Shown: positions 1 through 8,766 of the stretch, piece by piece
Numbering within the stretch: position 1 is the stretch's first letter
Layout: each line of letters opens with the position of its first letter
DNA from: Sulfuricurvum sp.
GTDB lineage: Bacteria > Campylobacterota > Campylobacteria > Campylobacterales > Sulfurimonadaceae
Assembly (NCBI GenBank): GCA_024637215.1
Contig: JAGXFM010000039.1
Location: 1-61,910, forward strand
Direction: 5' to 3'
DNA: 61,910 nt
Position numbers and translations under genes: made by a program
Notes under the pieces: model-generated
The model's input: only the letters and a program-made list of their open reading frames with translations
What the model was told of the DNA's origin: nothing
Database searches by the model: none

Positions 1-108
1 CACCCGGTTACTCCATGGGGTAAACCGACTAAAGGTGCTAAAACACGTAAGAAGAAAGCAAGTGATAGACTTATTATTACTCGCCGTAAATCAAATCCGA
101 AGAGGTAG
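1..108 (+). CDS. rplB: 50S ribosomal protein L2, C-terminal fragment
   Basis: The window opens inside this gene. Frame 1 reads [14 protein letters not shown], then a basic tail ending RRKSNPKR and TAG. This is the conserved C-terminal end of ribosomal protein L2, which binds 23S rRNA near the peptidyl transferase centre. Only 35 codons are present. It is followed 3 nt later by rpsS, the usual S10-operon order. The truncation is caused by the window edge and is not biological. Confidence 0.95.
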   Translation, partial: HPVTPWGKPTKGAKTRKKKASDRLIITRRKSNPKR

Positions 109-111
109 ATA

Positions 112-393
112 ATGGCTAGATCAGTAAAAAAAGGACCGTTTGTTGACGGACACCTAATGAAAAAAGTGATTGCTGCCAAAGAGACGAAAAGCAACAAGCC
201 TATCAAAACTTGGTCACGCCGTAGTGTGATCTTGCCAGATATGATCGGTTTAACGTTTACCGTCCACAATGGCCGTCAGTTTGTACCGGTTTTCGTAACG
301 GAAAACCACGTTGGTTACAAACTTGGTGAATTTTCACCAACACGTACGTTTAAGGGCCATAAAGGTTCTGTACAAAAGAAAATCGGGAAATAA
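112..393 (+). CDS. rpsS: 30S ribosomal protein S19
   Basis: S19 forms part of the head of the small subunit and works with S13 at the A-site/subunit bridge region. The 93-aa protein starts [12 protein letters not shown] and contains the family signatures WSRRS and the conserved stretch from [10 protein letters not shown] to HKLGEF-like (here [13 protein letters not shown]). Length is normal for S19. It lies between rplB and rplV in the standard S10 operon order and is surely cotranscribed with them. Confidence 0.98.
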   Translation: MARSVKKGPFVDGHLMKKVIAAKETKSNKPIKTWSRRSVILPDMIGLTFTVHNGRQFVPVFVTENHVGYKLGEFSPTRTFKGHKGSVQKKIGK

Positions 394-402
394 GGAAGAG
401 AT

Positions 403-720
403 ATGGCAAGAGCACTATTAAAATTCGTTCGCGTATCTCCGACTAAATCTCGTTTGATCGCTCGCGAAGTTCAAGGAATGAATGCAGAGCAAGCAATGGC
501 TGCATTGGAGTTTACTCCAAACAAAGCGGCAAAAATCATCGCTAAAGTGGTTGCGTCAGCAGTGGCTAACAGCGGTATCGATGCGCAAGATTGTGTTATC
601 AAATCATGCCGCGTTGATAACGGTCCGGTACTTAAACGTTTCACTCAACGTGCACGTGGTACCGCTTCTGGTATCCGTAAGCCGACAGCACACATTTTGG
701 TAGAAGTAGAGGGTAAATAA
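403..720 (+). CDS. rplV: 50S ribosomal protein L22
   Basis: L22 lines the nascent-peptide exit tunnel and contacts all 23S rRNA domains. The 105-aa product begins [20 protein letters not shown]. It ends in the L22 signature ([16 protein letters not shown] followed by acidic VEVEGK), which contains the beta-hairpin that reaches the tunnel. Slightly shorter than the E. coli protein (about 110 aa), as in other epsilonproteobacteria. It ends 2 nt before rpsC, so coupling is likely. Confidence 0.97.
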   Translation: MARALLKFVRVSPTKSRLIAREVQGMNAEQAMAALEFTPNKAAKIIAKVVASAVANSGIDAQDCVIKSCRVDNGPVLKRFTQRARGTASGIRKPTAHILVEVEGK

Positions 721-722
721 TT

Positions 723-1433
723 ATGGGTCATAAAGTTAATCCTATCGGACTTCGTCTCGGTATCAACCGCAACTGGGAATCTCGTTGGTTCCCTAACTTT
801 AAAACAGCTGCGGTTTCTTTGGGCGAAGACCATAAAATCCGTACCTATTTGAAAAAAGAACTCTACTATGCAGGTGTGAGCAACATCGTGATCGAGCGTA
901 CTGCGAAACGTCTTCGCGTTACGATCATCGCGGCTCGTCCTGGTATCATCATCGGTAAGAAAGGTTCTGACATTGAAAAAATCAAAGAATCTCTTCAAAC
1001 GTTGATCGGTAAACCGGTAGCAGTTAATATCAAAGAAGAGAAAAAAGCACAAGCCTCTGCACAACTCGTTGCAGAGAATGTTGCTACTCAACTTGAAAAA
1101 CGTGTTGCTTTCCGCCGCGCGATGAAAAAAGTTATGCAAAATGCACAACGTGCAGGAGCTAAAGGTATTAAAGTATCGGTTGCAGGTCGTCTTGGCGGTG
1201 CTGAGATCGCTCGTACTGAGTGGTACCTTGAAGGTCGCGTACCGTTGCATACGCTTCGTGCAAAAATCGATTACGGTTTTGCTGAAGCGCACACCACTTA
1301 CGGTGTAATCGGTATTAAAGTTTGGATTTTCAAAGGTGAGGTACTCACTAAAGGAATTCAACCAGAAGCTAAAGAATCTAAAGAAGAGCGTGGGGACGAT
1401 CAACAACGTCGTCCACGACGAAAGGCTAACTAA
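723..1433 (+). CDS. rpsC: 30S ribosomal protein S3
   Basis: S3 sits at the mRNA entry channel and helps mRNA unwinding. The 236-aa protein starts [20 protein letters not shown]. It has the KH-domain core around residues 60-90 ([21 protein letters not shown], with the GxxG loop as GKKG), and the C-terminal S3 domain with [14 protein letters not shown]. The C-terminal tail is charged ([18 protein letters not shown]). Standard place between rplV and rplP. A long antisense reading frame over it is a codon-bias shadow. Confidence 0.98.
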   Translation: MGHKVNPIGLRLGINRNWESRWFPNFKTAAVSLGEDHKIRTYLKKELYYAGVSNIVIERTAKRLRVTIIAARPGIIIGKKGSDIEKIKESLQTLIGKPVAVNIKEEKKAQASAQLVAENVATQLEKRVAFRRAMKKVMQNAQRAGAKGIKVSVAGRLGGAEIARTEWYLEGRVPLHTLRAKIDYGFAEAHTTYGVIGIKVWIFKGEVLTKGIQPEAKESKEERGDDQQRRPRRKAN

Positions 1434-1435
1434 TC

Positions 1436-1861
1436 ATGTTGATGCCTAAACGTACGAAATATCGTAAAATGATGAAAGGGCGTAACCGCGGTTACGCCAC
1501 AAATGCCAACAAACTTGATTTCGGTTCTATCGGATTCAAAGCAACGGAAGCGGGACGTATTAACTCTCGTCAAATCGAAGCGGCTCGTATTGCAGCAAAC
1601 CGTCATATCAAACGTCAAGGTAAAATCTGGATCCGTGTGTTCCCAGCTAAACCATTGACTGCCAAACCACTTGAAGTGCGTATGGGTAAAGGTAAAGGTT
1701 CTGTTGACCAATGGGTAATGAACATCAAACCAGGCCGTATCATTTTTGAAATGGGTGGTGTTGAAGAGACTCTTGCACGTGAAGCATTAGCGCTTGCGAT
1801 GCAAAAACTTCCGTTCAAAACCAAAATTGTAACTGCGGAGATGAGCAATGAAATATACTGA
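1436..1861 (+). CDS. rplP: 50S ribosomal protein L16
   Basis: L16 organises the A-site tRNA region of the large subunit. The 141-aa product starts [19 protein letters not shown]. The first ATG is preferred over the internal one two codons later because L16 proteins normally begin ML-x-PKRTK. The RIFPAKP-like region ([22 protein letters not shown]) holds the family signature. The gene overlaps rpmC by 14 nt, so translation of the two is probably coupled. Confidence 0.97.
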   Translation: MLMPKRTKYRKMMKGRNRGYATNANKLDFGSIGFKATEAGRINSRQIEAARIAANRHIKRQGKIWIRVFPAKPLTAKPLEVRMGKGKGSVDQWVMNIKPGRIIFEMGGVEETLAREALALAMQKLPFKTKIVTAEMSNEIY

Positions 1862-2033
1862 TTTGAACGACAAAACAGCTGCTGAACTTCAAGGTATGCT
1901 CAAAGAGAAAAAAATTGAGCTTTTCACTTTGAAAATTAAGCAAAAAATGATGCAATTGACTAACACGAGCGAACTTCGCACGGCGAAAAAAGATATTGCA
2001 CGCATTAACACTGCTATGAACGCAGTGAAGTAA
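1848..2033 (+). CDS. rpmC: 50S ribosomal protein L29
   Basis: L29 lies beside the exit tunnel and forms part of the docking site for SRP and trigger factor. The 61-aa, mostly helical product [15 protein letters not shown]... ends [13 protein letters not shown], matching the two-helix L29 fold and the conserved KKDIARI-type motif. It starts inside the last codons of rplP (14-nt overlap), and rpsQ follows, the usual order L16-L29-S17. Confidence 0.96.
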   Translation: MKYTDLNDKTAAELQGMLKEKKIELFTLKIKQKMMQLTNTSELRTAKKDIARINTAMNAVK

Positions 2034-2043
2034 GGGCAGAGCT

Positions 2044-2295
2044 ATGACACATAAACGTGAAATTCAAGGTTTCGTAGTTACAAAAGCCGGCGAAAAAACA
2101 GCGACAATCGTTGTTGAGCGCCGTGTTATGCACCCACGTTACCACAAAACGGTAAAACGTTTCAAAAAATACATGATTCATGATGAGAAAAACGAATTGA
2201 ACATTGGTGATGAAGTGATCGCGATCGAGTGTCGTCCACTTTCTAAAAGCAAATCATTTCGTCTTAAAACTCTTGTTAGAGGGGTAAACGCATGA
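2044..2295 (+). CDS. rpsQ: 30S ribosomal protein S17
   Basis: S17 is a primary 16S rRNA binder that aids 30S assembly. The 83-aa OB-fold protein has the family pattern [30 protein letters not shown], then [21 protein letters not shown], the conserved GD-x-V-x-I-x-E-x-RPLSK signature. Start MTHKREIQG has a GGGCAGAGCT leader with a Shine-Dalgarno-like purine run. It overlaps rplN by 4 nt (ATGA). Confidence 0.97.
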   Translation: MTHKREIQGFVVTKAGEKTATIVVERRVMHPRYHKTVKRFKKYMIHDEKNELNIGDEVIAIECRPLSKSKSFRLKTLVRGVNA

Positions 2296-2660
2296 TTCAA
2301 AGTTTTACCCGTTTAGCGGTAGCCGATAACACAGGGGCTAAAGAGATCATGTGTATTAAAGTTCTTGGCGGTTCAAAACGTCGTTATGCAACAGTAGGTG
2401 ATGTTATCATCGCTTCTGTTAAAAAAGCGGCTCCAACCGGTAAAGTAAGAAAAGGTCAAGTAGTTACAGCAGTCGTTGTACGTACGAAAAAAGAGGTTCA
2501 CCGTGAAAATGGTTCACTTATCCGTTTCGACGAAAATGCAGCTGTAATCCTTGATAAAAAACGTGAGCCAATCGGTACACGTATTTTCGGACCTGTAAGC
2601 CGTGAAGTTCGTTACGCAGGTTTCATGAAAATCGTATCACTTGCTCCAGAGGTTGTATGA
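2292..2660 (+). CDS. rplN: 50S ribosomal protein L14
   Basis: L14 forms an inter-subunit bridge and the binding site of ribosome silencing factor. The 122-aa product [27 protein letters not shown]... carries the L14 signature [22 protein letters not shown] and ends IVSLAPEVV. Length is exactly typical. It overlaps rpsQ by 4 nt upstream and rplX by 4 nt downstream, so all three are translationally coupled. Confidence 0.98.
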   Translation: MIQSFTRLAVADNTGAKEIMCIKVLGGSKRRYATVGDVIIASVKKAAPTGKVRKGQVVTAVVVRTKKEVHRENGSLIRFDENAAVILDKKREPIGTRIFGPVSREVRYAGFMKIVSLAPEVV

Positions 2661-2890
2661 TGGCAAAATTTAATTTCAAAAAAGGCGACATTGTAGAAGT
2701 GATCGCCGGTGACGATAAAGGTACTAAAGCAGAATTGCTTCAAGTTATGCCTAAGAAAAACAAAGTAATCGTTAAGGGTGTTCGTGTTGCTAAAAAAGCG
2801 ATCAAACCTAGCGAGCAAAATCCACAAGGCGGATTCTTGAATAAAGAAATGCCTGTTGATGCATCCAATGTCCGTAAAGTTGAGGCGTAA
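2657..2890 (+). CDS. rplX: 50S ribosomal protein L24
   Basis: L24 is an early-assembly 23S rRNA binder. The 77-aa product contains the KOW motif near the N-terminus ([36 protein letters not shown]). Shorter than the E. coli protein (about 104 aa), as usual in this phylum. Two adjacent ATG codons (2657 and 2660) are possible starts; the first overlaps the rplN stop as ATGA. Which of the two is used cannot be decided from sequence. Confidence 0.96.
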   Translation: MMAKFNFKKGDIVEVIAGDDKGTKAELLQVMPKKNKVIVKGVRVAKKAIKPSEQNPQGGFLNKEMPVDASNVRKVEA

Positions 2891-2892
2891 TC

Positions 2893-3438
2893 ATGGCACG
2901 ACTAAAAGATAAATACTTGGCGCTCAAACCTGAGCTTCAAACCGCCCTTGGAATTGCAAACGTTATGCAAGTTCCATCTCTAGAAAAAGTGATCATCTCT
3001 GTCGGTTGTGGTTTTGCCATGAAAGACAATAAATTGATCCAAAGTATCCAAGATACAATCAGCAACATCGCGGGTCAACGTGCATCCGTTGTTGTTGCTC
3101 GTAAATCGGTTGCAGGTTTTAAAGTACGTGAAGGGATGCCGGTCGGTGTTAAAGTTACACTACGCGGTGCTCAAATGTACGATTTCATGGATAAATTGAT
3201 CTCTGTATCTCTTCCACGTGTTAAAGACTTCCGTGGTATTCCACGTAACGGTTTTGACGGTCGCGGAAACTACAACTTCGGTTTGACCGAGCAGTTGATT
3301 TTCCCTGAAGTTGATTACGATTCAATTATGCAAATCCACGGGATGAACATCACCGTGGTAACAAGCGCTACAGCCGATAAAGATGCGTTCAAGCTTCTTG
3401 AAATGATCGGTATGCCGTTTGCTAAAGGGAGAGAATAA
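2893..3438 (+). CDS. rplE: 50S ribosomal protein L5
   Basis: L5 binds 5S rRNA and contacts the P-site tRNA. The 181-aa protein has the N-terminal L5 motif ([16 protein letters not shown]) and the conserved middle [20 protein letters not shown] segment (here [24 protein letters not shown]). The C-terminal [22 protein letters not shown] part also matches. Normal length. Its stop overlaps the rpsN start (TAATG). Confidence 0.98.
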   Translation: MARLKDKYLALKPELQTALGIANVMQVPSLEKVIISVGCGFAMKDNKLIQSIQDTISNIAGQRASVVVARKSVAGFKVREGMPVGVKVTLRGAQMYDFMDKLISVSLPRVKDFRGIPRNGFDGRGNYNFGLTEQLIFPEVDYDSIMQIHGMNITVVTSATADKDAFKLLEMIGMPFAKGRE

Positions 3439-3623
3439 TGGCTAAAAAGTCAATGATCGCTAAGCAACAACGAACTCCAAAGTTTGCTGTTCGTGCGTAT
3501 ACTCGTTGTCAGATCTGTGGTCGTCCACACTCTGTCATCAGTGATTTTGGAATTTGTCGCGTTTGCTTCCGTAAAATGGCAAACGAAGGGTTAATCCCAG
3601 GCGTTAGAAAGTCAAGCTGGTAA
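3438..3623 (+). CDS. rpsN: 30S ribosomal protein S14, zinc-binding type
   Basis: S14 is a late-assembly protein of the 30S head. This is the short 61-aa zinc form: it holds CQIC and CRVC, two CxxC pairs that bind Zn2+, instead of the about 100-aa zinc-free form. The end of the protein ([17 protein letters not shown]) is the typical S14 tail. The start overlaps the rplE stop by one base. A 42-nt gap follows before rpsH. Confidence 0.98.
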   Translation: MAKKSMIAKQQRTPKFAVRAYTRCQICGRPHSVISDFGICRVCFRKMANEGLIPGVRKSSW

Positions 3624-3665
3624 TCCCAGTTCGATACTACTTACGACTAAGATAAGGAAATAGTA

Positions 3666-4061
3666 ATGATTAATGATTTGATCGCGGATTCGTTGACTCG
3701 TATCCGTAATGCGGCTATGCGTCGTTTAGATTCTACAACATTGGTTCACTCTAAAGTTGTAGAAGCGGTAGTTGCCATTTTAGTGGACAAAGGCTACATC
3801 GAGAGCTTTAACGTTCTTGAAGACGGCGTTAAAAAAACCATCAACGTAGTGTTGAAATACGACGAAAAAGGTCGTACGGTTATTAATGAAGTAAAACGTA
3901 TCTCTAAACCGGGACGTCGTGTTTACAAAGGTAAAGATGAACTTAAACGTTTCAAAAACGGTTACGGTACCATCATTGTCAGCAGTTCAAAAGGGGTTCT
4001 TCCTAACGATAAAGCATTCGAGCTTGGCGTAGGCGGAGAAGTCCTTTGTACAATTTGGTAA
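3666..4061 (+). CDS. rpsH: 30S ribosomal protein S8
   Basis: S8 binds the central domain of 16S rRNA; in E. coli it also represses the spc operon. The 131-aa product starts [20 protein letters not shown] and contains [15 protein letters not shown] ([16 protein letters not shown]) and the C-terminal signature [31 protein letters not shown]. The start is supported by an AAGGAAATAGTA ribosome binding site. Whether S8 autoregulates the operon here cannot be seen. Confidence 0.98.
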   Translation: MINDLIADSLTRIRNAAMRRLDSTTLVHSKVVEAVVAILVDKGYIESFNVLEDGVKKTINVVLKYDEKGRTVINEVKRISKPGRRVYKGKDELKRFKNGYGTIIVSSSKGVLPNDKAFELGVGGEVLCTIW

Positions 4062-4070
4062 GGAGATAAG

Positions 4071-4607
4071 ATGTCACGTATTGGAAAACTTCCTATTTCT
4101 ATCCCAGCTGATGTAAAAGCGACACTTGATGGAACGGTATTGACGTTTGCGAAAGGTGCAACAACACAAACCTTGGATACCCTCGGTAACTGTGGAGTGG
4201 TACTTGAAGATAACACTTTAACGTTTAGTACAAATTCTGATCAACGTGCTGATCGCGCATTCTGGGGCACATACCGTGCACTAGCGGCAAACATCATCAC
4301 AGGTTTGACAACAGGTTTTGAGAAAAAACTAGAGATCAGCGGAGTTGGTTATCGTGCTGCGGTACAAGGTAGCGTATTGAATCTTCAACTCGGTTTCAGC
4401 CATGATATCAACTTTGATATCCCTGCAGGTGTTGATATTTCAGTAGAGAAAAACGTTATCACCATCAAAGGTGTAGATAAACAACAAATTGGACAAATTG
4501 CAGCTGTAATCCGTTCATTCCGTCCACCTGAGCCGTACAAAGGTAAAGGTGTTAAATACTCTGATGAGACTATCCTGCGTAAAGCCGGTAAGACATCTAA
4601 GAAATAA
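4071..4607 (+). CDS. rplF: 50S ribosomal protein L6
   Basis: L6 sits at the base of the L7/L12 stalk near the factor-binding site. The 178-aa protein has the duplicated L6 fold. The start [15 protein letters not shown] is conserved, and the C-terminal half ends with [17 protein letters not shown] and a basic tail, the L6 signature. Preceded by a good AAGGAGATAAG ribosome binding site. Normal order between rpsH and rplR. Confidence 0.98.
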   Translation: MSRIGKLPISIPADVKATLDGTVLTFAKGATTQTLDTLGNCGVVLEDNTLTFSTNSDQRADRAFWGTYRALAANIITGLTTGFEKKLEISGVGYRAAVQGSVLNLQLGFSHDINFDIPAGVDISVEKNVITIKGVDKQQIGQIAAVIRSFRPPEPYKGKGVKYSDETILRKAGKTSKK

Positions 4608-4618
4608 GGAGCGATGAT

Positions 4619-4975
4619 ATGACAGGTAAAACACTTAAAAATAAATCGGCAAAACGCCTTCAGCGTAAACGCCGTATTCGCTCTAAAATTTCAGGATGCG
4701 CGTCATTGCCTCGTGTCTCTATCTTCCGTTCAAACCGTTACATCAGCGCGCAAGCGATTAATGATGATACGGCGGTAACGTTAGCTGCAGTACACTCAAA
4801 AACTTTGGGTCTTAAAGCCAATAAAGCGGACGCGGAAAAAGCGGCTGCAGTATTTGCAAAAACCCTAAAAGATGCCGGTATCAATGAAGTTACGTTTGAT
4901 CGTAACGGATTTTTGTATCACGGTGTTGTAAAAGCGTTTGCCGAATCACTTCGTGCAAATGAAATCAAGTTTTAA
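4619..4975 (+). CDS. rplR: 50S ribosomal protein L18
   Basis: L18 binds 5S rRNA together with L5. The 118-aa product has a basic N-terminus (KNKSAKRLQRKRRIRSKISG), then PRVSIFRSNRYISAQAINDD, and ends with FDRNGFLYHGVVKAFAESLRANEIKF, the L18 C-terminal signature (FDRxG-YHGRVxAxADxAREAG-like). Normal length and position. Confidence 0.97.
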   Translation: MTGKTLKNKSAKRLQRKRRIRSKISGCASLPRVSIFRSNRYISAQAINDDTAVTLAAVHSKTLGLKANKADAEKAAAVFAKTLKDAGINEVTFDRNGFLYHGVVKAFAESLRANEIKF

Positions 4976-4981
4976 GGCACG

Positions 4982-5428
4982 ATGATGAATCCAATTAACA
5001 GAGAAGAATTTTCAGAAGCGATTGTAAACATCGGTCGTGTAACCAAAGTTGTAAAGGGTGGTAGACGTTTTCGTTTTACTGCTCTCGTAGTTGTAGGAAA
5101 TAAAAAAGGAACCGTAGGTTACGGAGTCGGTAAAGCCAAAGAGGTTCCCGACGCTATCCGTAAAGCGGTTGACGAAGCGTTTAAAAACTTGACTAACGTG
5201 AAGATCAAAGGTACTACCATTGCTCACGATATCGAAGTTAAATACAACGCAAGTCGTATCTTGCTAAAACCTGCATCTGAAGGTACAGGGGTTATCGCCG
5301 GTGGCGCTACTCGTCCGGTACTTGAGCTTGCGGGAATCCAAGACATCTTGACGAAGTCTTTGGGTTCTAACAATCCAAACACCGTGGTACGTGCAACAAT
5401 CGATGCACTATCACGTATCAAAGGATAA
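4982..5428 (+). CDS. rpsE: 30S ribosomal protein S5
   Basis: S5 shapes the mRNA entry site and decoding fidelity. The 148-aa product has the double-stranded-RNA-binding-like N-terminal domain ([34 protein letters not shown]) and the C-terminal [32 protein letters not shown]. Two starts are possible, ATG 4982 and ATG 4985. The AAGG at 4974-4977 is better spaced (7 nt) for 4985, so the true protein may be one residue shorter. Confidence 0.98.
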   Translation: MMNPINREEFSEAIVNIGRVTKVVKGGRRFRFTALVVVGNKKGTVGYGVGKAKEVPDAIRKAVDEAFKNLTNVKIKGTTIAHDIEVKYNASRILLKPASEGTGVIAGGATRPVLELAGIQDILTKSLGSNNPNTVVRATIDALSRIKG

Positions 5429-5431
5429 GTT

Positions 5432-5830
5432 ATGGCATTAGAAAACCTTACTCCTGCTGAGGGTTCAACCCACAGCACAAAACGTCTTGGCCGTGGCCAA
5501 GGAAGTGGCCAAGGTAAAACAGCCGGTAAAGGTCACAAAGGTCAAAAAGCGCGTAAAGGTTACAATGAAAAACGTAACTTTGAGGGTGGACAACAACCAC
5601 TTGCTCGCCGTTTGCCAAAAATCGGTTTTACATCACGTGTTGTTAAACCAACAATTATCAATGTTGAAAAAACAAAGGTAATTGCTGAACTTGCAGAGAT
5701 CACAATGGAGAGTATCCGTGGTGTACATCGTTTGAAAAAATCGGTTACTTGTGTAAAACTCGTAGGTGCAAGTGCAAAAGATTTAGCATCTAAAATCAAA
5801 GACGAAAACGTTACAACAACTGGTAAATAA
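5432..5830 (+). CDS. rplO: 50S ribosomal protein L15
   Basis: L15 is a late-assembly protein with a long basic N-terminal extension reaching into the large subunit. The 132-aa product has [38 protein letters not shown], the Gly/Lys-rich signature, and [17 protein letters not shown]. The stop overlaps the secY start by one base (TAATG), the classic L15-SecY coupling. Confidence 0.97.
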   Translation: MALENLTPAEGSTHSTKRLGRGQGSGQGKTAGKGHKGQKARKGYNEKRNFEGGQQPLARRLPKIGFTSRVVKPTIINVEKTKVIAELAEITMESIRGVHRLKKSVTCVKLVGASAKDLASKIKDENVTTTGK

Positions 5831-7092
5831 TGAACCAACAACTTGTAAACAAGATCTTAATTACGATCGGTTTTCTCTTTATCTTCCGTCTACTGGCATA
5901 TGTGCCGGTACCGGGTGTTGACACAGCTGTCATCGCTTCGTTTTTTGATGATCACGCGGCAGATGCGTTAGGTCTATTCAATATGTTCAGCGGAAATGCC
6001 GTAGAACGTTTATCTATTATCTCTCTTGGCATTATGCCCTACATCACCGCCTCAATTATTATGGAACTATTAGCAGCCACTTTTCCAAACTTAGCGCAAA
6101 TGAAAAAAGAGCGTGATGGTATGGTTAAATACATGCAGATTATCCGTTACGCAACCATTGTCATTACAATTGTACAAGCAATCGGTGTGAGTGTCGGATT
6201 GCAAAGTATGACCGGAAAAGACGGAAGCAGTGCTATTTTAGTTGATCACAGTACCTTTATGCTATTGGCAGTTATTTCGATGCTGGCAGGTACAATGCTG
6301 TTGATGTGGATCGGTGAACAGATTACTCAAAGCGGGATCGGCAACGGCGTTTCGTTAATTATCTTCGCAGGGATTGTTTCAGCCATTCCGAGTGCTATTT
6401 CTCAATCGGTTACAATGGTAAATACGGGTGCTATGAGTTTCTTATCACTTCTCGCCATTATTGCTTTGATTATTGCGACGATTTTGGTCATTATCTATGT
6501 TGAATTGGGTGAACGCCGTATTCCGGTTACGTATGCCAAAAAAACAATGATGCAAAACCAAAATAAGCGGGTGATGAATTATATTCCGGTTAAAGTAAAC
6601 CTTTCAGGAGTTATTCCTGTCATTTTTGCTTCGGCAATTTTGATGTTTCCAATGACCGTTATGTCTTCGAGTACGAATCCGTATGTACAATCTGTAGCGG
6701 ATGTTTTGAACCCGAACCACTATTTCTTTAACTTTTTGACTTTTGTATTTGTTGTTTTCTTTGCATTCTTTTATGCGTCTATCGTGTTTAATGCAAAAGA
6801 TATTTCCGACAACCTCAAACGTCAGGGTGGTTTTATTCCGGGTGTTCGTCCGGGTGAATCAACGAAAGAGTTTTTGAATGATACGGCAGGGCGTTTGACC
6901 ATTACCGGTGCTATTTATCTCGGTCTTGTGGCAACATTGCCATGGGTGATTGTTAAAGCGATGGGAGTACCGTTCTTCTTTGGAGGGACAGCTGTTCTTA
7001 TTGTGGTTCAAGTAGCCCTAGATACCATGCGTCGTATTGAAGCACAGGTTTATATGTCTAAATATCAGACGCTTAGTGCGGTTGGCCTGTAA
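5830..7092 (+). CDS. secY: Protein translocase channel subunit SecY
   Basis: SecY is the pore of the SecYEG complex in the inner membrane and exports unfolded preproteins. The 420-aa product has about ten hydrophobic segments. It starts with KILITIGFLFIFRLLAYVPVPGVD (TM1), and shows the plug-region and TM2 signature GIMPYITASIIMELL. The cytoplasmic loop ERRIPVTYAKK and the late loop GFIPGVRPGESTKEFL are the ribosome- and SecA-contacting loops. Coupled to rplO upstream; map follows 2 nt later. Confidence 0.98.
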   Translation: MNQQLVNKILITIGFLFIFRLLAYVPVPGVDTAVIASFFDDHAADALGLFNMFSGNAVERLSIISLGIMPYITASIIMELLAATFPNLAQMKKERDGMVKYMQIIRYATIVITIVQAIGVSVGLQSMTGKDGSSAILVDHSTFMLLAVISMLAGTMLLMWIGEQITQSGIGNGVSLIIFAGIVSAIPSAISQSVTMVNTGAMSFLSLLAIIALIIATILVIIYVELGERRIPVTYAKKTMMQNQNKRVMNYIPVKVNLSGVIPVIFASAILMFPMTVMSSSTNPYVQSVADVLNPNHYFFNFLTFVFVVFFAFFYASIVFNAKDISDNLKRQGGFIPGVRPGESTKEFLNDTAGRLTITGAIYLGLVATLPWVIVKAMGVPFFFGGTAVLIVVQVALDTMRRIEAQVYMSKYQTLSAVGL

Positions 7093-7094
7093 CA

Positions 7095-7853
7095 ATGGCG
7101 ATTGCGCTTCGAAAAAATGATGAACTAACCAAACTTCGTGCCGCGAATAAAATCGTTGGTGCGACCTTAGAACTTTTAGCTGCTCATACTAAGCCGGGAG
7201 TTACATTAAAAGAGTTGGATGCGTTGGGTGAGGAATATATCCTTAGCCAAGGTGCTGTCCCTTCTTTTAAAGGACTTTACGGATTTCCAAGTGCGGTATG
7301 TACTTCCGTCAATGACGTGATTATTCATGGCATACCGACCGATTACGCTCTTGTTGAGGGTGATATCGTCGGGTTTGACGTAGGGACGCAAAAAAACGGC
7401 TATTTCGGCGATGCGGCAATATCGGTCGGTGTCGGTAAAATCTCTGCAGAAGATGAAGCATTAATCGCATGTGCGAAAGATGCCCTTTATTTTGCAATTG
7501 AGACGATTCGTGAGGGGATGCGATTTAAAGAACTCTCTTATGAACTTGAAACGTTTATCACCTCAAGGGGATTTATCCCTTTGCGTGGATTTTGCGGACA
7601 CGGAATCGGTAAAAAGCCGCATGAAGAGCCTGAAATCCCTAATTATTTGGACGGCCAAAATGCAAAAGCAGGCCCGAAGATTAAAAATGGGATGGTTTTT
7701 TGTTTAGAGCCTATGATTTGTCAAAAAGAGGGAACGTCCAAAATTTTGGCAAACGGCTGGGATGTGGTGAGCACGGATGGGCTGAGAGGCTCTCATTACG
7801 AGCATACGGTTGCAATTATCAACGGTAGAGCTGAAATATTATCAATCGCGTAA
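7095..7853 (+). CDS. map: Methionine aminopeptidase, type I
   Basis: Removes the N-terminal methionine from new proteins. The 252-aa product has the five metal ligands of the pita-bread fold: D in VGFDVGT, D in YFGDAAIS, H in GHGIGKKPHEEP, E in FCLEPM and E in HYEHTV. No N-terminal extension, so type Ia. It sits in the secY-map-infA order common in bacteria, 2 nt after secY. Confidence 0.98.
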   Translation: MAIALRKNDELTKLRAANKIVGATLELLAAHTKPGVTLKELDALGEEYILSQGAVPSFKGLYGFPSAVCTSVNDVIIHGIPTDYALVEGDIVGFDVGTQKNGYFGDAAISVGVGKISAEDEALIACAKDALYFAIETIREGMRFKELSYELETFITSRGFIPLRGFCGHGIGKKPHEEPEIPNYLDGQNAKAGPKIKNGMVFCLEPMICQKEGTSKILANGWDVVSTDGLRGSHYEHTVAIINGRAEILSIA

Positions 7854-7862
7854 AGGAATAAT

Positions 7863-8081
7863 ATGGCAAAAGATGATGTCATTGAAGTAGACGGAAAGAT
7901 TATTGAGGCACTACCCAATGCAACGTTTCGTGTTGAGTTGCCGAATGGTCATGTGATTTTGTGTCATATCGCAGGTAAAATGCGTATGCACTACATTAAA
8001 ATTCTTCCCGGTGATACGGTGAAACTCGAACTGACTCCCTACAGCTTGGACAAAGGGCGAATAACCTATCGCTATAAATAA
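7863..8081 (+). CDS. infA: Translation initiation factor IF-1
   Basis: IF-1 occupies the 30S A site during initiation. The 72-aa OB-fold product starts [22 protein letters not shown] and carries [49 protein letters not shown], the normal IF-1 sequence and length. It has an AAGGAATAAT ribosome binding site. In most relatives rpmJ and the alpha operon follow; here they do not, and a weak terminator-like hairpin lies downstream. Confidence 0.98.
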   Translation: MAKDDVIEVDGKIIEALPNATFRVELPNGHVILCHIAGKMRMHYIKILPGDTVKLELTPYSLDKGRITYRYK

Positions 8082-8088
8082 GTTACTT

Positions 8089-8118
8089 CCCCTTTCGGGG
8101 CAGGTGATAGCTATTTTT
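8089..8118 (+). terminator. Possible terminator after infA
   Basis: CCCC (8089-8092), loop TTTC, GGGG (8097-8100), followed after a short spacer by a T run at 8113-8118. An outer pairing CTATCGC (8067-8073) with GTGATAG (8104-8110) could lengthen the structure. The T run is not directly adjacent to the inner stem, so the call is tentative. It would mark the end of the ribosomal protein operon. Confidence 0.4.
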
Positions 8119-8137
8119 TGATAAGGATTTTCTCATT

Positions 8138-8764
8138 ATGAAAAAATATTTATACACCCTTCTCTTCTCCTCTCTTTTTGCATCTGAGGCACAACAATCA
8201 TTTTGGGAAACGTATACGGCAGCACTTCGCGGCGATAAAGTAGCCCAGTTTCAAACGGGTGTGATTTATGAACGCGGAATCGGTATAGAGCAAAATCAGA
8301 CACAAGCAGCGCAATGGTATGAGAAAGCAGCACAGCAAGGGCATGTGGATGCTCAGTATAATATTGCAATTATGTATGCTTCAGGTTATGGTGTGAGAGC
8401 AGATGAGGGGCTAGCTATGATGTGGCTTGCACGTGCGGCTAAACAGAAAGATCCTGAAGCGCGAAGATTGTTGTTGAAAATAATCGACGGTGATTTAGAG
8501 AGTGATAAACAAGAAGATAAAGGAAAGAGTGTTTTCTCTTCGGATATCGTCAGCATAACTCCTACCGTATTGTATAGTAAAGAGAATGCTTTTGTTTGTG
8601 AGGATGAAAACCTATGTACTGAATACAAAATGCCTATGGTCTTTACCTCTATAAGTAAACGGGGTGAATACTATAAAATTAGCGGGACATTAACCCAAAA
8701 AGGGTGGAAAAAATACTCAAAAGAGGGATGGATACACGAAAATAATATAGAGCGGAAGAAGTAA
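8138..8764 (+). CDS. Secreted Sel1-repeat protein with SH3-like C-terminus (copy 1)
   Basis: A 208-aa protein with an N-terminal hydrophobic signal (MKKYLYTLLFSSLFASEA). It has two Sel1-like (TPR-type) repeats at about residues 33-68 and 69-104 (AQFQTGVIYERGIGI and AQYNIAIMYASGYGV, each followed by A-x-x-W). A C-terminal part ends GEYYKISG...GWKKYSKEGWIHENNI, which resembles a bacterial SH3 domain. Sel1 repeats mediate protein contacts; the partner is unknown. It is the first of two adjacent paralogues. Start is supported by AAGGATTTTCTCATT upstream. Confidence 0.8.
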   Translation: MKKYLYTLLFSSLFASEAQQSFWETYTAALRGDKVAQFQTGVIYERGIGIEQNQTQAAQWYEKAAQQGHVDAQYNIAIMYASGYGVRADEGLAMMWLARAAKQKDPEARRLLLKIIDGDLESDKQEDKGKSVFSSDIVSITPTVLYSKENAFVCEDENLCTEYKMPMVFTSISKRGEYYKISGTLTQKGWKKYSKEGWIHENNIERKK

Positions 8765-8766
8765 GA

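Noticed and set aside
645-1406. Long minus-strand frame (253 aa) over rpsC
   Set aside because: It is fully antisense to rpsC, has no plausible binding site and no family resemblance; it arises from codon bias of the real gene.
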